A DNA stretch of 64,000 nucleotides from contig JBCDKM010000001.1 in the NCBI GenBank assembly GCA_038746605.1, positions 1-64,000 on the forward strand, written 5' to 3'. Positions 49,786 through 57,392 of the stretch are shown here, piece after piece. A program made the position numbers and the translations under genes. The notes below the pieces were generated by a model. That model did no database searches and was not told where the DNA came from. It worked only from the letters and a program-made list of their open reading frames with translations. Every line of letters starts with the position of its first letter. The stretch's first letter is position 1. The stretch is from Rubricoccus sp038746605 (GTDB taxonomy: Bacteria > Bacteroidota > Rhodothermia > Rhodothermales > Rubricoccaceae).

Positions 49786-50616
49786 CTATGGCTCGATCAC
49801 GACCGGCGTCCCTACCTCCACGACCTCCCAGAGATCGTCCATGTGGACGTTGCGGAGCGCGATGCAGCCGCGCGTCCACGCCCGGCGGCGCCCGCTGCCG
49901 CTGCCGTGGATCTCGATCAGCCCGCCGAGGCGGGTGCCCTGCGGCGGCTCGCGGAACTCGCGGTGCGCCCGCACGATGGCCTCGTACTCGCCCTGCGAGA
50001 TGAGCCCGGTCTCCAGCCCGCGCAGCGCGTGGACGGGCGTTGGGTAGCTGAGGACGAACGCGAGGTAGTAGTCGCTTTCCTCGAAGCGGCGCGTGACGTA
50101 AAAAGTGCCCTCGGGGATCTTGTGCTCTGCCTCCTCCGTGCGCCCCGCGCGACGCACCTTGTCGCCTTCTGGCGTATTCGAGACATCGGCGGGGAGCGTC
50201 TTCCAGAGCTCGGCGCCGCGATAGACGTAGAGCGTCCGCTCGCTCTTGTCCATGCGGATCCAGAGGTTCGAGATCGCCTCGTCCCGCACCCAGCCCTCGG
50301 TCTCGCCGTGGAGAACCGGGCGCCAGCCATCGGCATCCGGCTCTCCCATCGCGCGGAGGGCGGTGCGGAGCGGGAGGTACGCGAGGATGGCCCCGCCAGG
50401 GCTCTTCCGCATCGCCTCGCGAGGCCGGACGATGTAGTACGCGGGCGCTGTCTCGGGATCGACGCGTGATGCGTTGGCGCGCTCCAGGTCTGCGAAGGTC
50501 CGGGGGGCGTCGGCAGGCTCCACTCCGCCCGGCCGCGCGTCCGCCTGAGCGGAGGCAGCGGGCGCCCAGACGAAGGCGATCAGCAGGGCGGAGAGGGGGA
50601 GAACGCGGCGCGTCAT
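49786..50616 (-). CDS. L,D-transpeptidase family protein
   Basis: 276 residues from ATG 50616, signal peptide MTRRVLPLSALLIAFVWAPAASAQ. An SH3-like segment (YIVRPREAMRKSPGGAILAYLPLRTALRAMGEPDADGWRPVLHGETEGWV) precedes the YkuD catalytic domain (DKSERTLYVYRGAELWKTLPADVS ... GLIEIHGSGSGRRRAWTRGCIALRN), which carries the catalytic Cys in RGC. It forms 3-3 crosslinks or attaches lipoproteins to murein; SH3 plus YkuD is typical for envelope enzymes. Follows the HAD gene on the same strand and overlaps the region of the next small gene. Confidence 0.88.
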   Translation of the reverse strand: MTRRVLPLSALLIAFVWAPAASAQADARPGGVEPADAPRTFADLERANASRVDPETAPAYYIVRPREAMRKSPGGAILAYLPLRTALRAMGEPDADGWRPVLHGETEGWVRDEAISNLWIRMDKSERTLYVYRGAELWKTLPADVSNTPEGDKVRRAGRTEEAEHKIPEGTFYVTRRFEESDYYLAFVLSYPTPVHALRGLETGLISQGEYEAIVRAHREFREPPQGTRLGGLIEIHGSGSGRRRAWTRGCIALRNVHMDDLWEVVEVGTPVVIEP

Positions 50617-50707
50617 GGCGCGAGAAGGTAGACGGCGGGTGCGCCTCCCGCAATGGACATGCCGCGCCCCACGGGCGTTCTCCTTGAGACGAGGGAACGC
50701 GAAGACG

Positions 50708-51517
50708 TCAGCTCGCGGAGCTGAAGACGCCCGGAGCCGAGACGACGGCCTCCACCGGGTCCACGCCGTTGGCCTCCAGGCACGCGAGGTACGCCTCCCC
50801 GACCCCCGCAATCAACTCGCCCGCCATCACGAAGTCTGCGGCTTCTTTCACGTTGTCGTACGCGTTGGCGGGCGCGAAGCCGAGTCCGGCCACCTCGATG
50901 GCCCCGATGTCCCCGTCGCTGTCGCCGATGAAGGCAACCTCGGAGACTGTCAGTCCGTCCTGCTCCGCGACCCACGTCAGCGCCTGTGCCTTCGTCAACT
51001 CCGCCGGGACCACGTCGATGGACCAGGGCGTGGTGAAGGCGTGGAGCGCGATGCCGGTCTCTGTTTTCAAGCGCGCGACGAACTCTCGCGCGGCGGGAAG
51101 AAAGGGAGCGCACTCTCCCGGCGTGCCGCTCACGATGCCCGCCTGGGCGCGCTTCCCGTAGTCCAGCGAGATGCCTGGCGCGCTGGCGACGATCTCGCGT
51201 AGGAAGAACGCCCGGACCTGCTCCAGCGCATCCTCCGTCGCGAGGGTGAGGGCCGGGTTCCACTCGATGGTGGCGGTCTGGAGATCGAACCGGCCGCCGC
51301 CGCTCTCGAAAAGGGCCGGACCGCTCAGCCCGAGTGCCTGCGCGGTCGCCTCGACGTAGGCGTAGGCCCGGCCGGAGCAGATGCCGAGGCGGGGCCAGCG
51401 CTCGTCCGCCTCGGCACGCTTCGCCCAGGCCCGCAGACGCGCGAAGCCGCCCAGATCGAACGGGCGGTACGGCTCGGAGAGGCAGCCGTCGATATCGGCC
51501 AGGAAGAGACGGATCAC
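50708..51517 (-). CDS. HAD-superfamily hydrolase (Cof/MPGP-like)
   Basis: 269 residues. HAD motif I LFLADIDGC (Asp8/Asp10), motif II LGICSGRAY, motif III Lys in TKAQALTWVA, and motif IV VAFIGDSDGDIGAIEVAG, with a type-IIB cap between. Best match is to mannosyl-3-phosphoglycerate phosphatase/Cof-type sugar-phosphate phosphatases; substrate unknown. ATG at 51517. The pilin-like gene lies 81 bases upstream and the L,D-transpeptidase gene 91 bases downstream. Confidence 0.82.
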   Translation of the reverse strand: MIRLFLADIDGCLSEPYRPFDLGGFARLRAWAKRAEADERWPRLGICSGRAYAYVEATAQALGLSGPALFESGGGRFDLQTATIEWNPALTLATEDALEQVRAFFLREIVASAPGISLDYGKRAQAGIVSGTPGECAPFLPAAREFVARLKTETGIALHAFTTPWSIDVVPAELTKAQALTWVAEQDGLTVSEVAFIGDSDGDIGAIEVAGLGFAPANAYDNVKEAADFVMAGELIAGVGEAYLACLEANGVDPVEAVVSAPGVFSSAS

Positions 51518-51598
51518 GGCACAAAAAGCAGGGCGCCCCGAAGGTCTCGGGACGCCCGGCTCGCGTCAAGCGAAGAGTGGAGGCGGATCAACCGCAGC

Positions 51599-52018
51599 CT
51601 AGAACGACGTGCAGTCCGGCTGGGTCCCCCAGCCCATGTGCTCCACCGATCCGTCGGCGATGTACACGAACATTCCCGTCCAGAGGCCAGTCAACTCGTC
51701 GCAGGCTCCAATGTCGAACGCCTCGTCGACGGAGTTGTACTCGACGTTGTAGAGAGCGTTCGCTGTCTCGTAGTTGCCGTCTGCGTTGGTGTCGAATCCG
51801 AGCGCCGCCATCGAAATGCCAGCGGGGTTGGCGCTCCCGCCGCCCATCGTCGCCGGTTTGAGGTACCAGGCGTAGGCGTCGGAAGAGAGCCTCGTCAAGT
51901 CGGTGAGCATGGCGTCCTGCTTCGAGCCCCCCTGGTTCTCAGAGAAGGCTCGGATGCCGACGACGACGGCGAGGCCGACGATGACGATGCCGAGGACGAG
52001 GAGTTGCTGCTGGCCCAT
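51599..52018 (-). CDS. Pilin-like membrane-anchored protein (MGQQQ-type)
   Basis: 139 residues. N-terminus MGQQQLLVLGIVIVGLAVVVGIRAF is a short polar cap then a long hydrophobic helix, like the type IV pilin N-terminus but without the usual Gly-Phe cleavage motif and prepilin leader length. The soluble part has a strand-rich domain with TLTRLSSDAYAWYLKPATMGGG, DTNADGNYET and a disulphide-type Cys pair (DIGACDEL ... QPDCTSF). This short MGQQQ family is common in Rhodothermales-type genomes and may form a pseudopilin- or secretion-related fibre. It stands alone. Confidence 0.5.
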   Translation of the reverse strand: MGQQQLLVLGIVIVGLAVVVGIRAFSENQGGSKQDAMLTDLTRLSSDAYAWYLKPATMGGGSANPAGISMAALGFDTNADGNYETANALYNVEYNSVDEAFDIGACDELTGLWTGMFVYIADGSVEHMGWGTQPDCTSF

Positions 52019-52314
52019 GGCTTCGGAGTGAGTGTGGGGGTAAGAATGGGGAAGGGCGAGTGCCGGGAGCAGCCCGCATTGCTTTCAGGCTTCTCTCCAA
52101 GCCCTTGCCGCACAAAGGCTTGTTTAGACCGTTGCCTTATCACTATCTGCGCTTCGGGTCGCCTCGTCTCCGATTCGGAGGGGTAAACGTCCGCGCTTCC
52201 TGCATTGCCGAATCCAGCCTCGAATCTCGTCCGGGCCAGTTCAGAGGGTCCGAATCTGCATAATTACGATTCTACCCAATAAGCTGGAGCTCAAACGTTT
52301 TGGTTTCCCAGCCT
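52019..52314. other. 296-base gap upstream of the pilin-like gene
   Basis: No gene. Noticeably A/T-richer than the rest (GTTTAGACC, TAATTACGATT, CTCAAACGTTTTGG). It probably holds the promoter for the pilin-like gene. TTTAGACCGTTGCC at 52125 recalls the TTTAGACC of the 4231 site but nothing more. Confidence 0.35.
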
Positions 52315-54147
52315 CTACAGATAGGAAGCGCGGACGCTGGCCCGCCATCGCGCCATCGCCGCCCCGATGGAGTCGCGCCGAGCCTGCGGCCACGCGTCCG
52401 CGAGGTCCTCCGCCTCGGCAAGATCGCGGGCGAGGTCGTAGATCTCCATGTCGTCGCAGGTCCACCTGCAGATGGCCTTCCAGCGGTCCCATCGCGCGGC
52501 CGTCGCGACGTGCTCGTGGTGCGAGCCGAAGAAGAGCCAACGGTCTGGATCGGGAGGGGAGAGGAGCGAACGTCCGGGGAGGCGAGCGTCCTCTAGGCGG
52601 AGCCCGAGGCCGTCAAGGACGGTCGGGACGAGGTCGGTGAGTTGGCGGGGGCCGCGAACGCGGCCAGGCTCTACCCCCGGCGCCACGACGATCCCGGGCA
52701 CGTGTAGCGCCTCATGGTAGAGGCCGTCGCCGTGCGCGAAGTATCCGTGCTCACCGAAGGACTGCCCGTGATCTCCCACGATGAGGACCATCGTGGAGTC
52801 CATCGCGCCCATCCGCTCCAGGCCGTCCACCAGCGCGCCGAGCGCTCGGTCCGTGTGCGCGATGGCATCCAGGTAGGCCGACTCGTCTTCGTCCTCCGAG
52901 AGCCCGAGGCGGGGGGAGCCGGGTGGGATCGCGTAGGGATAGTGCCCGGTCAGGGTCAGCATGGTGAGGAGAAACGGTGTGCCCTCCCGCACTCTCGCCT
53001 CGGCCCAGTCCAGTGTGGGCGCGATGGGGTCGAGGTCGTCCACGCCGAATGCGCGCGGGTCCAGTTGGCGAGCGCCTCGTTCGAGCAGCGTCTCGGCCCC
53101 GAGCATGTCGTCGAAGCCCAGGTTCTCCAGGATCACGTCCTTGCGCTCGAACCGCAGGAGGGCGGGCGTGACGAACAGCGAGCGGTAGCCGTGCGGCCGC
53201 AGCAGGTCGGGCAGGCCGACCGCCGGGAGTCCGCCTGGCACGTTGGCGCGAAGCTTCGTCTCCGGGCTCGGGAGAATGCCGGAGAGCATCGCGCCGATGG
53301 TCTTGTTGGTGTACGGCGTCATCGCGAGCATCTCGTCCACCACGAGCCCTCGGGCGGCGAGCGAGTCCAGCGTGGGCGTCGGAACAGGGCCGCCCCAGGG
53401 GCCCGTGGACCTCGCGCGGACGGATTCGAGGATCACGAGAACCACATTGTGGCGCCGCGTGGAATCGGTCGCGACCGCTCGCGACTCGCGCGCCTCGAAA
53501 GCGGGTGTCACCTCGTCGGGAATCAGTCCCCAGGGGGCTTCGGGCAATGGGCGCACGAGGCGGGCGTACTCGCCATTCGCGGAGACCGGCACGGCGAGGC
53601 CGAGCGCCACCACGCCGAGCAGGACGGCGGCGCGTGGGCTCGCGTCGGGTCCTCGTGCGGCCCACTGGCGAACGCGAGAGGAGCGAAGGAACAGCACGAT
53701 GCTCGCGATGAGCGCGAACGGGAACACCAGCAGCGCGGTGCGCCCCGGGGAGAACTCGGAGGCGACGACTCCCACGAGGCTGTGAGCATCGGAGGAGGTC
53801 GCGTGGGTCGCAAAGATGGCCCTTTCCAGCGGAAAGCCGAACGAATAGGAGTAGCCGTACTGGAAGACGGCCCCCACGCCGATGAGCGCCACGAGGCCGT
53901 ACAGGACCCCTCGGGCGATGCGCTGGGCCCACGTCCCCCCGAGCAGACTCAGCCCCACCGCCGCTGCGATCCCGAAGCACACGAGCACTCCCGCATCGGA
54001 CGCCGCGATGGTGAGGGCTCCGGCGCCGTCTAGGGAGCGCGTCCCCTGCCAGCCCGCCAGCCGGAGGGACCCCACGAACACCGCCAGCGGGCCAACGAGC
54101 AGCCCGACGCGAAGGGCCGCATCACGGGAGAGGGAAAGGAAGCGCAC
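52315..54147 (-). CDS. LTA-synthase/sulfatase-fold membrane enzyme (phosphoglycerol-transferase family)
   Basis: 610 residues. About five N-terminal helices are followed by a sulfatase-fold domain: NVVLVILESVRARSTGPWGG (metal-binding Glu/Ser region), the nucleophilic Thr in MLAMTPYTNKTIGAMLSG, FSVHD-like VLIVGDHGQSFGEHGYFAHGDGLYHEALHVPGIVVAPG with the metal ligands DH and HG. This matches lipoteichoic-acid-synthase-type phosphoglycerol/phosphoethanolamine transferases working on the outer face of the cytoplasmic membrane. Substrate could be lipid, glycan or lipid A headgroup. It stands alone on the minus strand. Confidence 0.88.
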   Translation of the reverse strand: MRFLSLSRDAALRVGLLVGPLAVFVGSLRLAGWQGTRSLDGAGALTIAASDAGVLVCFGIAAAVGLSLLGGTWAQRIARGVLYGLVALIGVGAVFQYGYSYSFGFPLERAIFATHATSSDAHSLVGVVASEFSPGRTALLVFPFALIASIVLFLRSSRVRQWAARGPDASPRAAVLLGVVALGLAVPVSANGEYARLVRPLPEAPWGLIPDEVTPAFEARESRAVATDSTRRHNVVLVILESVRARSTGPWGGPVPTPTLDSLAARGLVVDEMLAMTPYTNKTIGAMLSGILPSPETKLRANVPGGLPAVGLPDLLRPHGYRSLFVTPALLRFERKDVILENLGFDDMLGAETLLERGARQLDPRAFGVDDLDPIAPTLDWAEARVREGTPFLLTMLTLTGHYPYAIPPGSPRLGLSEDEDESAYLDAIAHTDRALGALVDGLERMGAMDSTMVLIVGDHGQSFGEHGYFAHGDGLYHEALHVPGIVVAPGVEPGRVRGPRQLTDLVPTVLDGLGLRLEDARLPGRSLLSPPDPDRWLFFGSHHEHVATAARWDRWKAICRWTCDDMEIYDLARDLAEAEDLADAWPQARRDSIGAAMARWRASVRASYL

Positions 54148-54253
54148 GAGGACCGGGGAGCGGCTTCAAGCTATCCCCGCGCGGGCCTCCCGCACGGACC
54201 GAAGAGTCCCTCGGGATTGTCTCGTCTCGTAGCCCGGAACCGGCCTCATCTGG

Positions 54254-54793
54254 TCAGGTCACCTCGTCGCCCACGCCGCGATAGGACTGACGGAAATAGA
54301 GAAGGGGCCCGGCCTCGCGCCCCGGAATGCGTTCTTCCACGCGCCCAAGGACGAGAGAATGGTCACCCGCGTCCATGCGCCCTGCCGGACGGCAGAGGAG
54401 CACGCCGAGGGTGCTGTCGAGGAGCGGGAGGCCCCGCGGCGTGAGTGTGTGCACCACTCCGCCGAACTGGTCGTCAAGGCCGGGCGTGGCGAAGCGTGTC
54501 GCGAGGTCGGACTGGTCGTCGGCAAGGAGGTGGACGGCGAAGCTCTCCGCCTCGGTGAGCGCCTCGTGGAAGCGCGATCCGTGGGTCACGTTGAACGTGA
54601 CAAGGGGCGGCGCGAGGCTCGCGCTCGTAAAGGAGCCGATGGTGGCACCGCGCGGCCCTTCAGCTCCCACACAGGTCACAACGACGACGGGGGAGGCCAT
54701 GCCGCGCAACGCTTCGCGCAGGCCCTCGCCGTCGGCTGGGATGGACTCGGGGCGTTGCGCGGCGTGGTCAGCCGGGGCGGGATGGTGGATCAT
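54254..54793 (-). CDS. Flavin reductase family protein
   Basis: 179 residues from ATG 54793. Core flavin-reductase fold: LREALRGMASPVVVVTCVGAEGPRGATIGSFTSASLAPPLVTFNVTHGSRFHEALTEAESFAVHLLADDQSDLATRFATPGLDDQF, then LVLGRVEERIPGREAGPLLYFRQSYRGVG. Such enzymes reduce FMN for mono-oxygenases or act as flavin-dependent reductases. An alternative start (ATG in GMASPVVV) would shorten the protein. A palindrome lies between this gene and the ogt operon. Confidence 0.88.
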   Translation of the reverse strand: MIHHPAPADHAAQRPESIPADGEGLREALRGMASPVVVVTCVGAEGPRGATIGSFTSASLAPPLVTFNVTHGSRFHEALTEAESFAVHLLADDQSDLATRFATPGLDDQFGGVVHTLTPRGLPLLDSTLGVLLCRPAGRMDAGDHSLVLGRVEERIPGREAGPLLYFRQSYRGVGDEVT

Positions 54794-54882
54794 GCGGCGT
54801 GTACCCGCGAGGCGGGCGCAGGGGTTCCGCCTCGGCCAGTCGCGTGGGAGTGCCTGTACGGGCCGGAACGATCGCACTCTGC

Positions 54883-54902
54883 CCGCCTCGGCACCGAGGC
54901 GG
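54883..54902. repeat. Palindromic intergenic element, short-loop type
   Basis: Perfect CCGCCTCGGCACCGAGGCGG between the flavin reductase gene and the ogt gene. Confidence 0.85.
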
Positions 54903-55003
54903 ACGGGGGAGCGCGTTGGTCCGTGCCTGCTCGTGGTGCTCTCTCTCGTAGTAAATCCGGGACCGCGTTTGGGCAAAGCGGGATGGGATCTGCCCCCTGT
55001 CTT

Positions 55004-55474
55004 TCAGAACAACCGCTGCTGGCGCGATTCTAGGTCGAGGAGCGCGCGCTTGCGATGGAGCCCTCCTGCGTAGCCGGTCAGCGCGCCGTCCGCCCCGATG
55101 ACGCGGTGGCACGGGATGACGATGGCAATCGGGTTGGCGCCGTTCGCCGCGCCGACGGCCTGCGCTCCTCCGGGCTGACCGATGGCCGTCGCGAGGTCGC
55201 CGTAGGAGCGGGTCTCGCCGTGCGGGATGGTCAGGAGCGCGTCCCAGACCTCGCGCTGGAACGGCGTGCCGGTCGGCGCGAGGGGAAGCTCGAACACGGA
55301 CCGCTCGCCCGCGAAGTAGGCGCGGAGTTGATCTGCGGCATCCGCGAGGCCGCCCGGGTCGTGACGCGCGTCAGGTGGGGGAGGGGCGTCGAACGTCAGG
55401 GCCGTGAGGGCGCCCTCGTCGTTGGCGAGAAGGAGTGCGTCGCCGAGAGGCGTGGGCGCGAAGGCGTACGTCAT
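55004..55474 (-). CDS. ogt: Methylated-DNA--protein-cysteine methyltransferase
   Basis: 156 residues, active-site motif IPCHRVIGADGALTGYAGGLHRKRALLDLE with the methyl-accepting Cys in PCHRV, and the DNA-binding helix FQREVWDALLTIPHGETRSYGDLATAIGQPGGAQAVGAANGANP. It removes O6-alkyl groups from guanine in DNA by self-alkylation. Its ATG overlaps the arsR stop (ATGA), so it follows the ArsR regulator in one operon. Confidence 0.93.
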   Translation of the reverse strand: MTYAFAPTPLGDALLLANDEGALTALTFDAPPPPDARHDPGGLADAADQLRAYFAGERSVFELPLAPTGTPFQREVWDALLTIPHGETRSYGDLATAIGQPGGAQAVGAANGANPIAIVIPCHRVIGADGALTGYAGGLHRKRALLDLESRQQRLF

Positions 55475-55773
55475 CCGTTCTGTCGGAGCGTGCCGCAGAC
55501 GAGGAGGCAGAGCCCCGGAATGGAGGGGTCGGTCACGCGGTAGACGGAGTAGACGCCGTCACGGCGAGACCCGACCAGCCCAGCGTCCGCGAGGAGCCGG
55601 AGATGCTTGGACGTGTTCTGGTGGCTTTGCTCGACGGCCTCGGCGAGATCCTGCACGGTGGCCTCGCCGCGCTCCAGGAGTACATTGAGGAGGCGAAGGC
55701 GCACGGGATCCCCCAGAAGGCGGAAGCGCGCGGCGGCGTCGACGAGGAGGGCGTCCGGGACGGGAGCGGTCAT
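55471..55773 (-). CDS. ArsR-family HTH regulator
   Basis: 100 residues from ATG 55773. Winged-helix ArsR fold: LLGDPVRLRLLNVLLERGEATVQDLAEAVEQSHQNTSKHLRLLADAGLVGSRRDGVYSVYRV, with the HTH recognition helix SHQNTSKHLRLL. The C-terminal segment SIPGLCLLVCGTLRQ has a Cys-x3-Cys pair in the last helix, as in metal- or sulfur-sensing ArsR proteins. It forms an operon with ogt and faces a rhodanese/thioredoxin operon; two matching operator-type repeats lie in the divergent gap. A regulator of sulfur/redox genes is plausible. Confidence 0.88.
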   Translation of the reverse strand: MTAPVPDALLVDAAARFRLLGDPVRLRLLNVLLERGEATVQDLAEAVEQSHQNTSKHLRLLADAGLVGSRRDGVYSVYRVTDPSIPGLCLLVCGTLRQNG

Positions 55774-55826
55774 GGCGCGAGGATACGGAGGCACGGGTGA
55801 CAGGAGCGTGTCGGCCCGAGGGGACA

Positions 55827-55840
55827 CAACTCACGAGTCG
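55827..55840. promoter_or_regulatory. Operator half of a repeated dyad (copy 1)
   Basis: CAACTCACGAGTCG: arms CAACTC / GAGTTG with AC spacer, one mismatch. It is the first of two copies spaced 52 bases apart (five helical turns) in the arsR/rhodanese divergent gap, as expected for cooperative ArsR binding. Confidence 0.6.
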
Positions 55841-55878
55841 CAGTACAATCTCGCAGTAAGCGGAAAGACACGAGGCAG

Positions 55879-55892
55879 CAACTCACGAGTTG
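55879..55892. promoter_or_regulatory. Operator half of a repeated dyad (copy 2)
   Basis: CAACTCACGAGTTG, a perfect inverted repeat (CAACTC-AC-GAGTTG), second copy of the site at 55827-55840. A likely binding site for the divergently encoded ArsR protein. Confidence 0.62.
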
Positions 55893-56003
55893 TAGACTGG
55901 GTCACCTCCGCGTGTCAAGCCGCGCTCGACCCGCTCGGCTTTCAGTCTGTCGCAGCCCCCTCGTCCCTGTCGCGGAACGTGTGGAGCAAACCTCCCCAAG
56001 AAG

Positions 56004-56543
56004 ATGATGTACGTCGTGCTCGTTGCCCTCACGGTTCTCCGAACTCGACAGCCGAGTCTCAGGCGGGTCGGTGCGCTCCCTCTCGTCATCCTGGGCGGGT
56101 TTTTTCTGGTCTGCGAGGCGCCGTGGGTCTTCGCGTCCGAGGAGGCACGGGCCGCGACGCAGCAGACCGCGATGCTGGAAACAGGCGCCCTCGCCCCTGC
56201 CGATACCGTGGAGGTGCCCCGACTCTCCCCTGAGAAGGCCGCCGCGTACCTCGACGCTACGCCCGAGGCGGTCGTGGTGGACGTGCGGACGCCGGAAGAG
56301 GTCGCGGCCAGCGGGAGGCTGGAGAGCGCCCTCATGATCGACTTCCGCGCGGAGGATTTCGCAGAGCGGGCGATGGAGGCCCTCGATCCCGAGATGCCTG
56401 TCGTGCTCTACTGCCGATCCGGGAACCGCGCAGGCCGCGCTGCCGATCTGTTGGTGAGCCTCGGCTTCACTCGCCTCGTCAATGCAGGCGGCTTCGAGGC
56501 GCTCCGAGCCGCCGGACTCCCGACCGAGCCGCACGATCCATGA
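56004..56543 (+). CDS. Rhodanese-like protein with N-terminal membrane segment
   Basis: 179 residues from ATG 56004. An N-terminal hydrophobic stretch (GALPLVILGGFFLVCEAPW) may be a membrane anchor or signal, then a rhodanese domain: RLSPEKAAAYLDATPEAVVVDVRTPEEVAASGRLESALMIDFRAEDFAERAMEALDPEMPVVLYCRSGNRAGRAADLLVSLGFTRLVNAGGFEAL, with the sulfur-transfer Cys in YCRSGNRAG. It can carry persulfide sulfur. First gene of an operon with thioredoxin and a second rhodanese, and faces an ArsR gene. Confidence 0.85.
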   Translation: MMYVVLVALTVLRTRQPSLRRVGALPLVILGGFFLVCEAPWVFASEEARAATQQTAMLETGALAPADTVEVPRLSPEKAAAYLDATPEAVVVDVRTPEEVAASGRLESALMIDFRAEDFAERAMEALDPEMPVVLYCRSGNRAGRAADLLVSLGFTRLVNAGGFEALRAAGLPTEPHDP

Positions 56544-56860
56544 CCGACCGCTTCCAAACGGCCGTCCTCGACAAGAGCCACGAGAAACCCGTCCTCGTGG
56601 ACTTCTGGGCGCCGTGGTGCGGACCGTGCCACGTCCTCGGACCGACCATCGAGCGGCTGGCTCGCGAGAGCGGCGGTGCGTGGCGCCTCGTCAAGATCAA
56701 CGTGGATTCTCACCCCGCGCTGAGTCAACGGTACCAGATTCGCAGCATCCCTGCTGTCAAGCTCTTCGCGCACGGTGCCGTCGCGGCCGAGTTCACGGGC
56801 GCTCTCCCCGAACCCGCGCTCCGCCGCTGGCTGAGCGAGAACCTTCCCTCTTCCTCCTGA
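56540..56860 (+). CDS. Thioredoxin-like protein
   Basis: 106 residues. Thioredoxin fold with the WCGPC active site (KPVLVDFWAPWCGPCHVLGPTIERL, about residues 16-40), then VKINVDSHPALSQRYQIRSIPAVKLFAHGAVAAEFTGALPEPALRRWL, the cis-Pro in SIPAV. It starts 4 bases before the rhodanese stop, so it is translationally coupled. Located between two rhodanese genes, it may reduce persulfides. Confidence 0.92.
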   Translation: MTDRFQTAVLDKSHEKPVLVDFWAPWCGPCHVLGPTIERLARESGGAWRLVKINVDSHPALSQRYQIRSIPAVKLFAHGAVAAEFTGALPEPALRRWLSENLPSSS

Positions 56861-56872
56861 CACTCAACCTCC

Positions 56873-57214
56873 ATGTCGTTCCTCTCTCGCCTCACCGGCG
56901 GCTCCAACGCGATGCCCCCTGCTCAGTTCGTCGGTGAGCGCGATCCGAACGCGCCCCTCCTCGACGTCCGCACCCCTGCTGAGTTCGCGCAGGGCCATCT
57001 CGCGGGCGCCGTCAACGTGGACTTCATGTCGCCCGACTTCGCCCAGAAGGTCGCCGAGATGGACCTTCCGACGGACGGCCCGATCTACCTGTACTGCCGC
57101 TCCGGGAACCGCTCGGGTAGCGCGATGGGGCTCCTCCACCGGATGGGCCACGAGGGCGCTGTCAACGTGGGAGGCTTCGAGGCGCTGGCGAAGGCCGGGG
57201 CCGAGACGGCGTGA
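56873..57214 (+). CDS. Rhodanese-like protein
   Basis: 113 residues; single rhodanese domain (PAQFVGERDPNAPLLDVRTPAEFAQGHLAGAVNVDFMSPDFAQKVAEMDLPTDGPIYLYCRSGNRSGSAMGLLHRMGHEGAVNVGGFEAL) with the catalytic Cys in YCRSGNRSG. Cytosolic. Last gene of the rhodanese/Trx/rhodanese operon. The two rhodaneses could receive and pass sulfane sulfur with the thioredoxin reducing the acceptor. Confidence 0.88.
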   Translation: MSFLSRLTGGSNAMPPAQFVGERDPNAPLLDVRTPAEFAQGHLAGAVNVDFMSPDFAQKVAEMDLPTDGPIYLYCRSGNRSGSAMGLLHRMGHEGAVNVGGFEALAKAGAETA

Positions 57215-57328
57215 TGCGTCATGCAGAAGCATAGCGGGTCATTTAGAAGCTCCCCCTGCTGGGTACTTCGTACGGCGTGAGGGTGCCCGAGATGGGACTT
57301 TCGCGCTCCTCCGTCTCTTCGACTCCTT

Positions 57329-57348
57329 CCGCCTCGGCACCGAGGCGG
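57329..57348. repeat. Palindromic intergenic element, short-loop type
   Basis: Perfect CCGCCTCGGCACCGAGGCGG after the second rhodanese gene and before the sterol-desaturase-type gene. Confidence 0.85.
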
Positions 57349-57392
57349 GCGAGGTGGGCGTGGATTTGCCTTCCTGACCGCTGATCTCTGAC

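Noticed and set aside
49840..49905. Loss of the catalytic motif in the L,D-transpeptidase
   Set aside because: The motif reads WTRGCIAL rather than SxGCIR, but Thr is tolerated and the Cys and His are present, so it is probably active.
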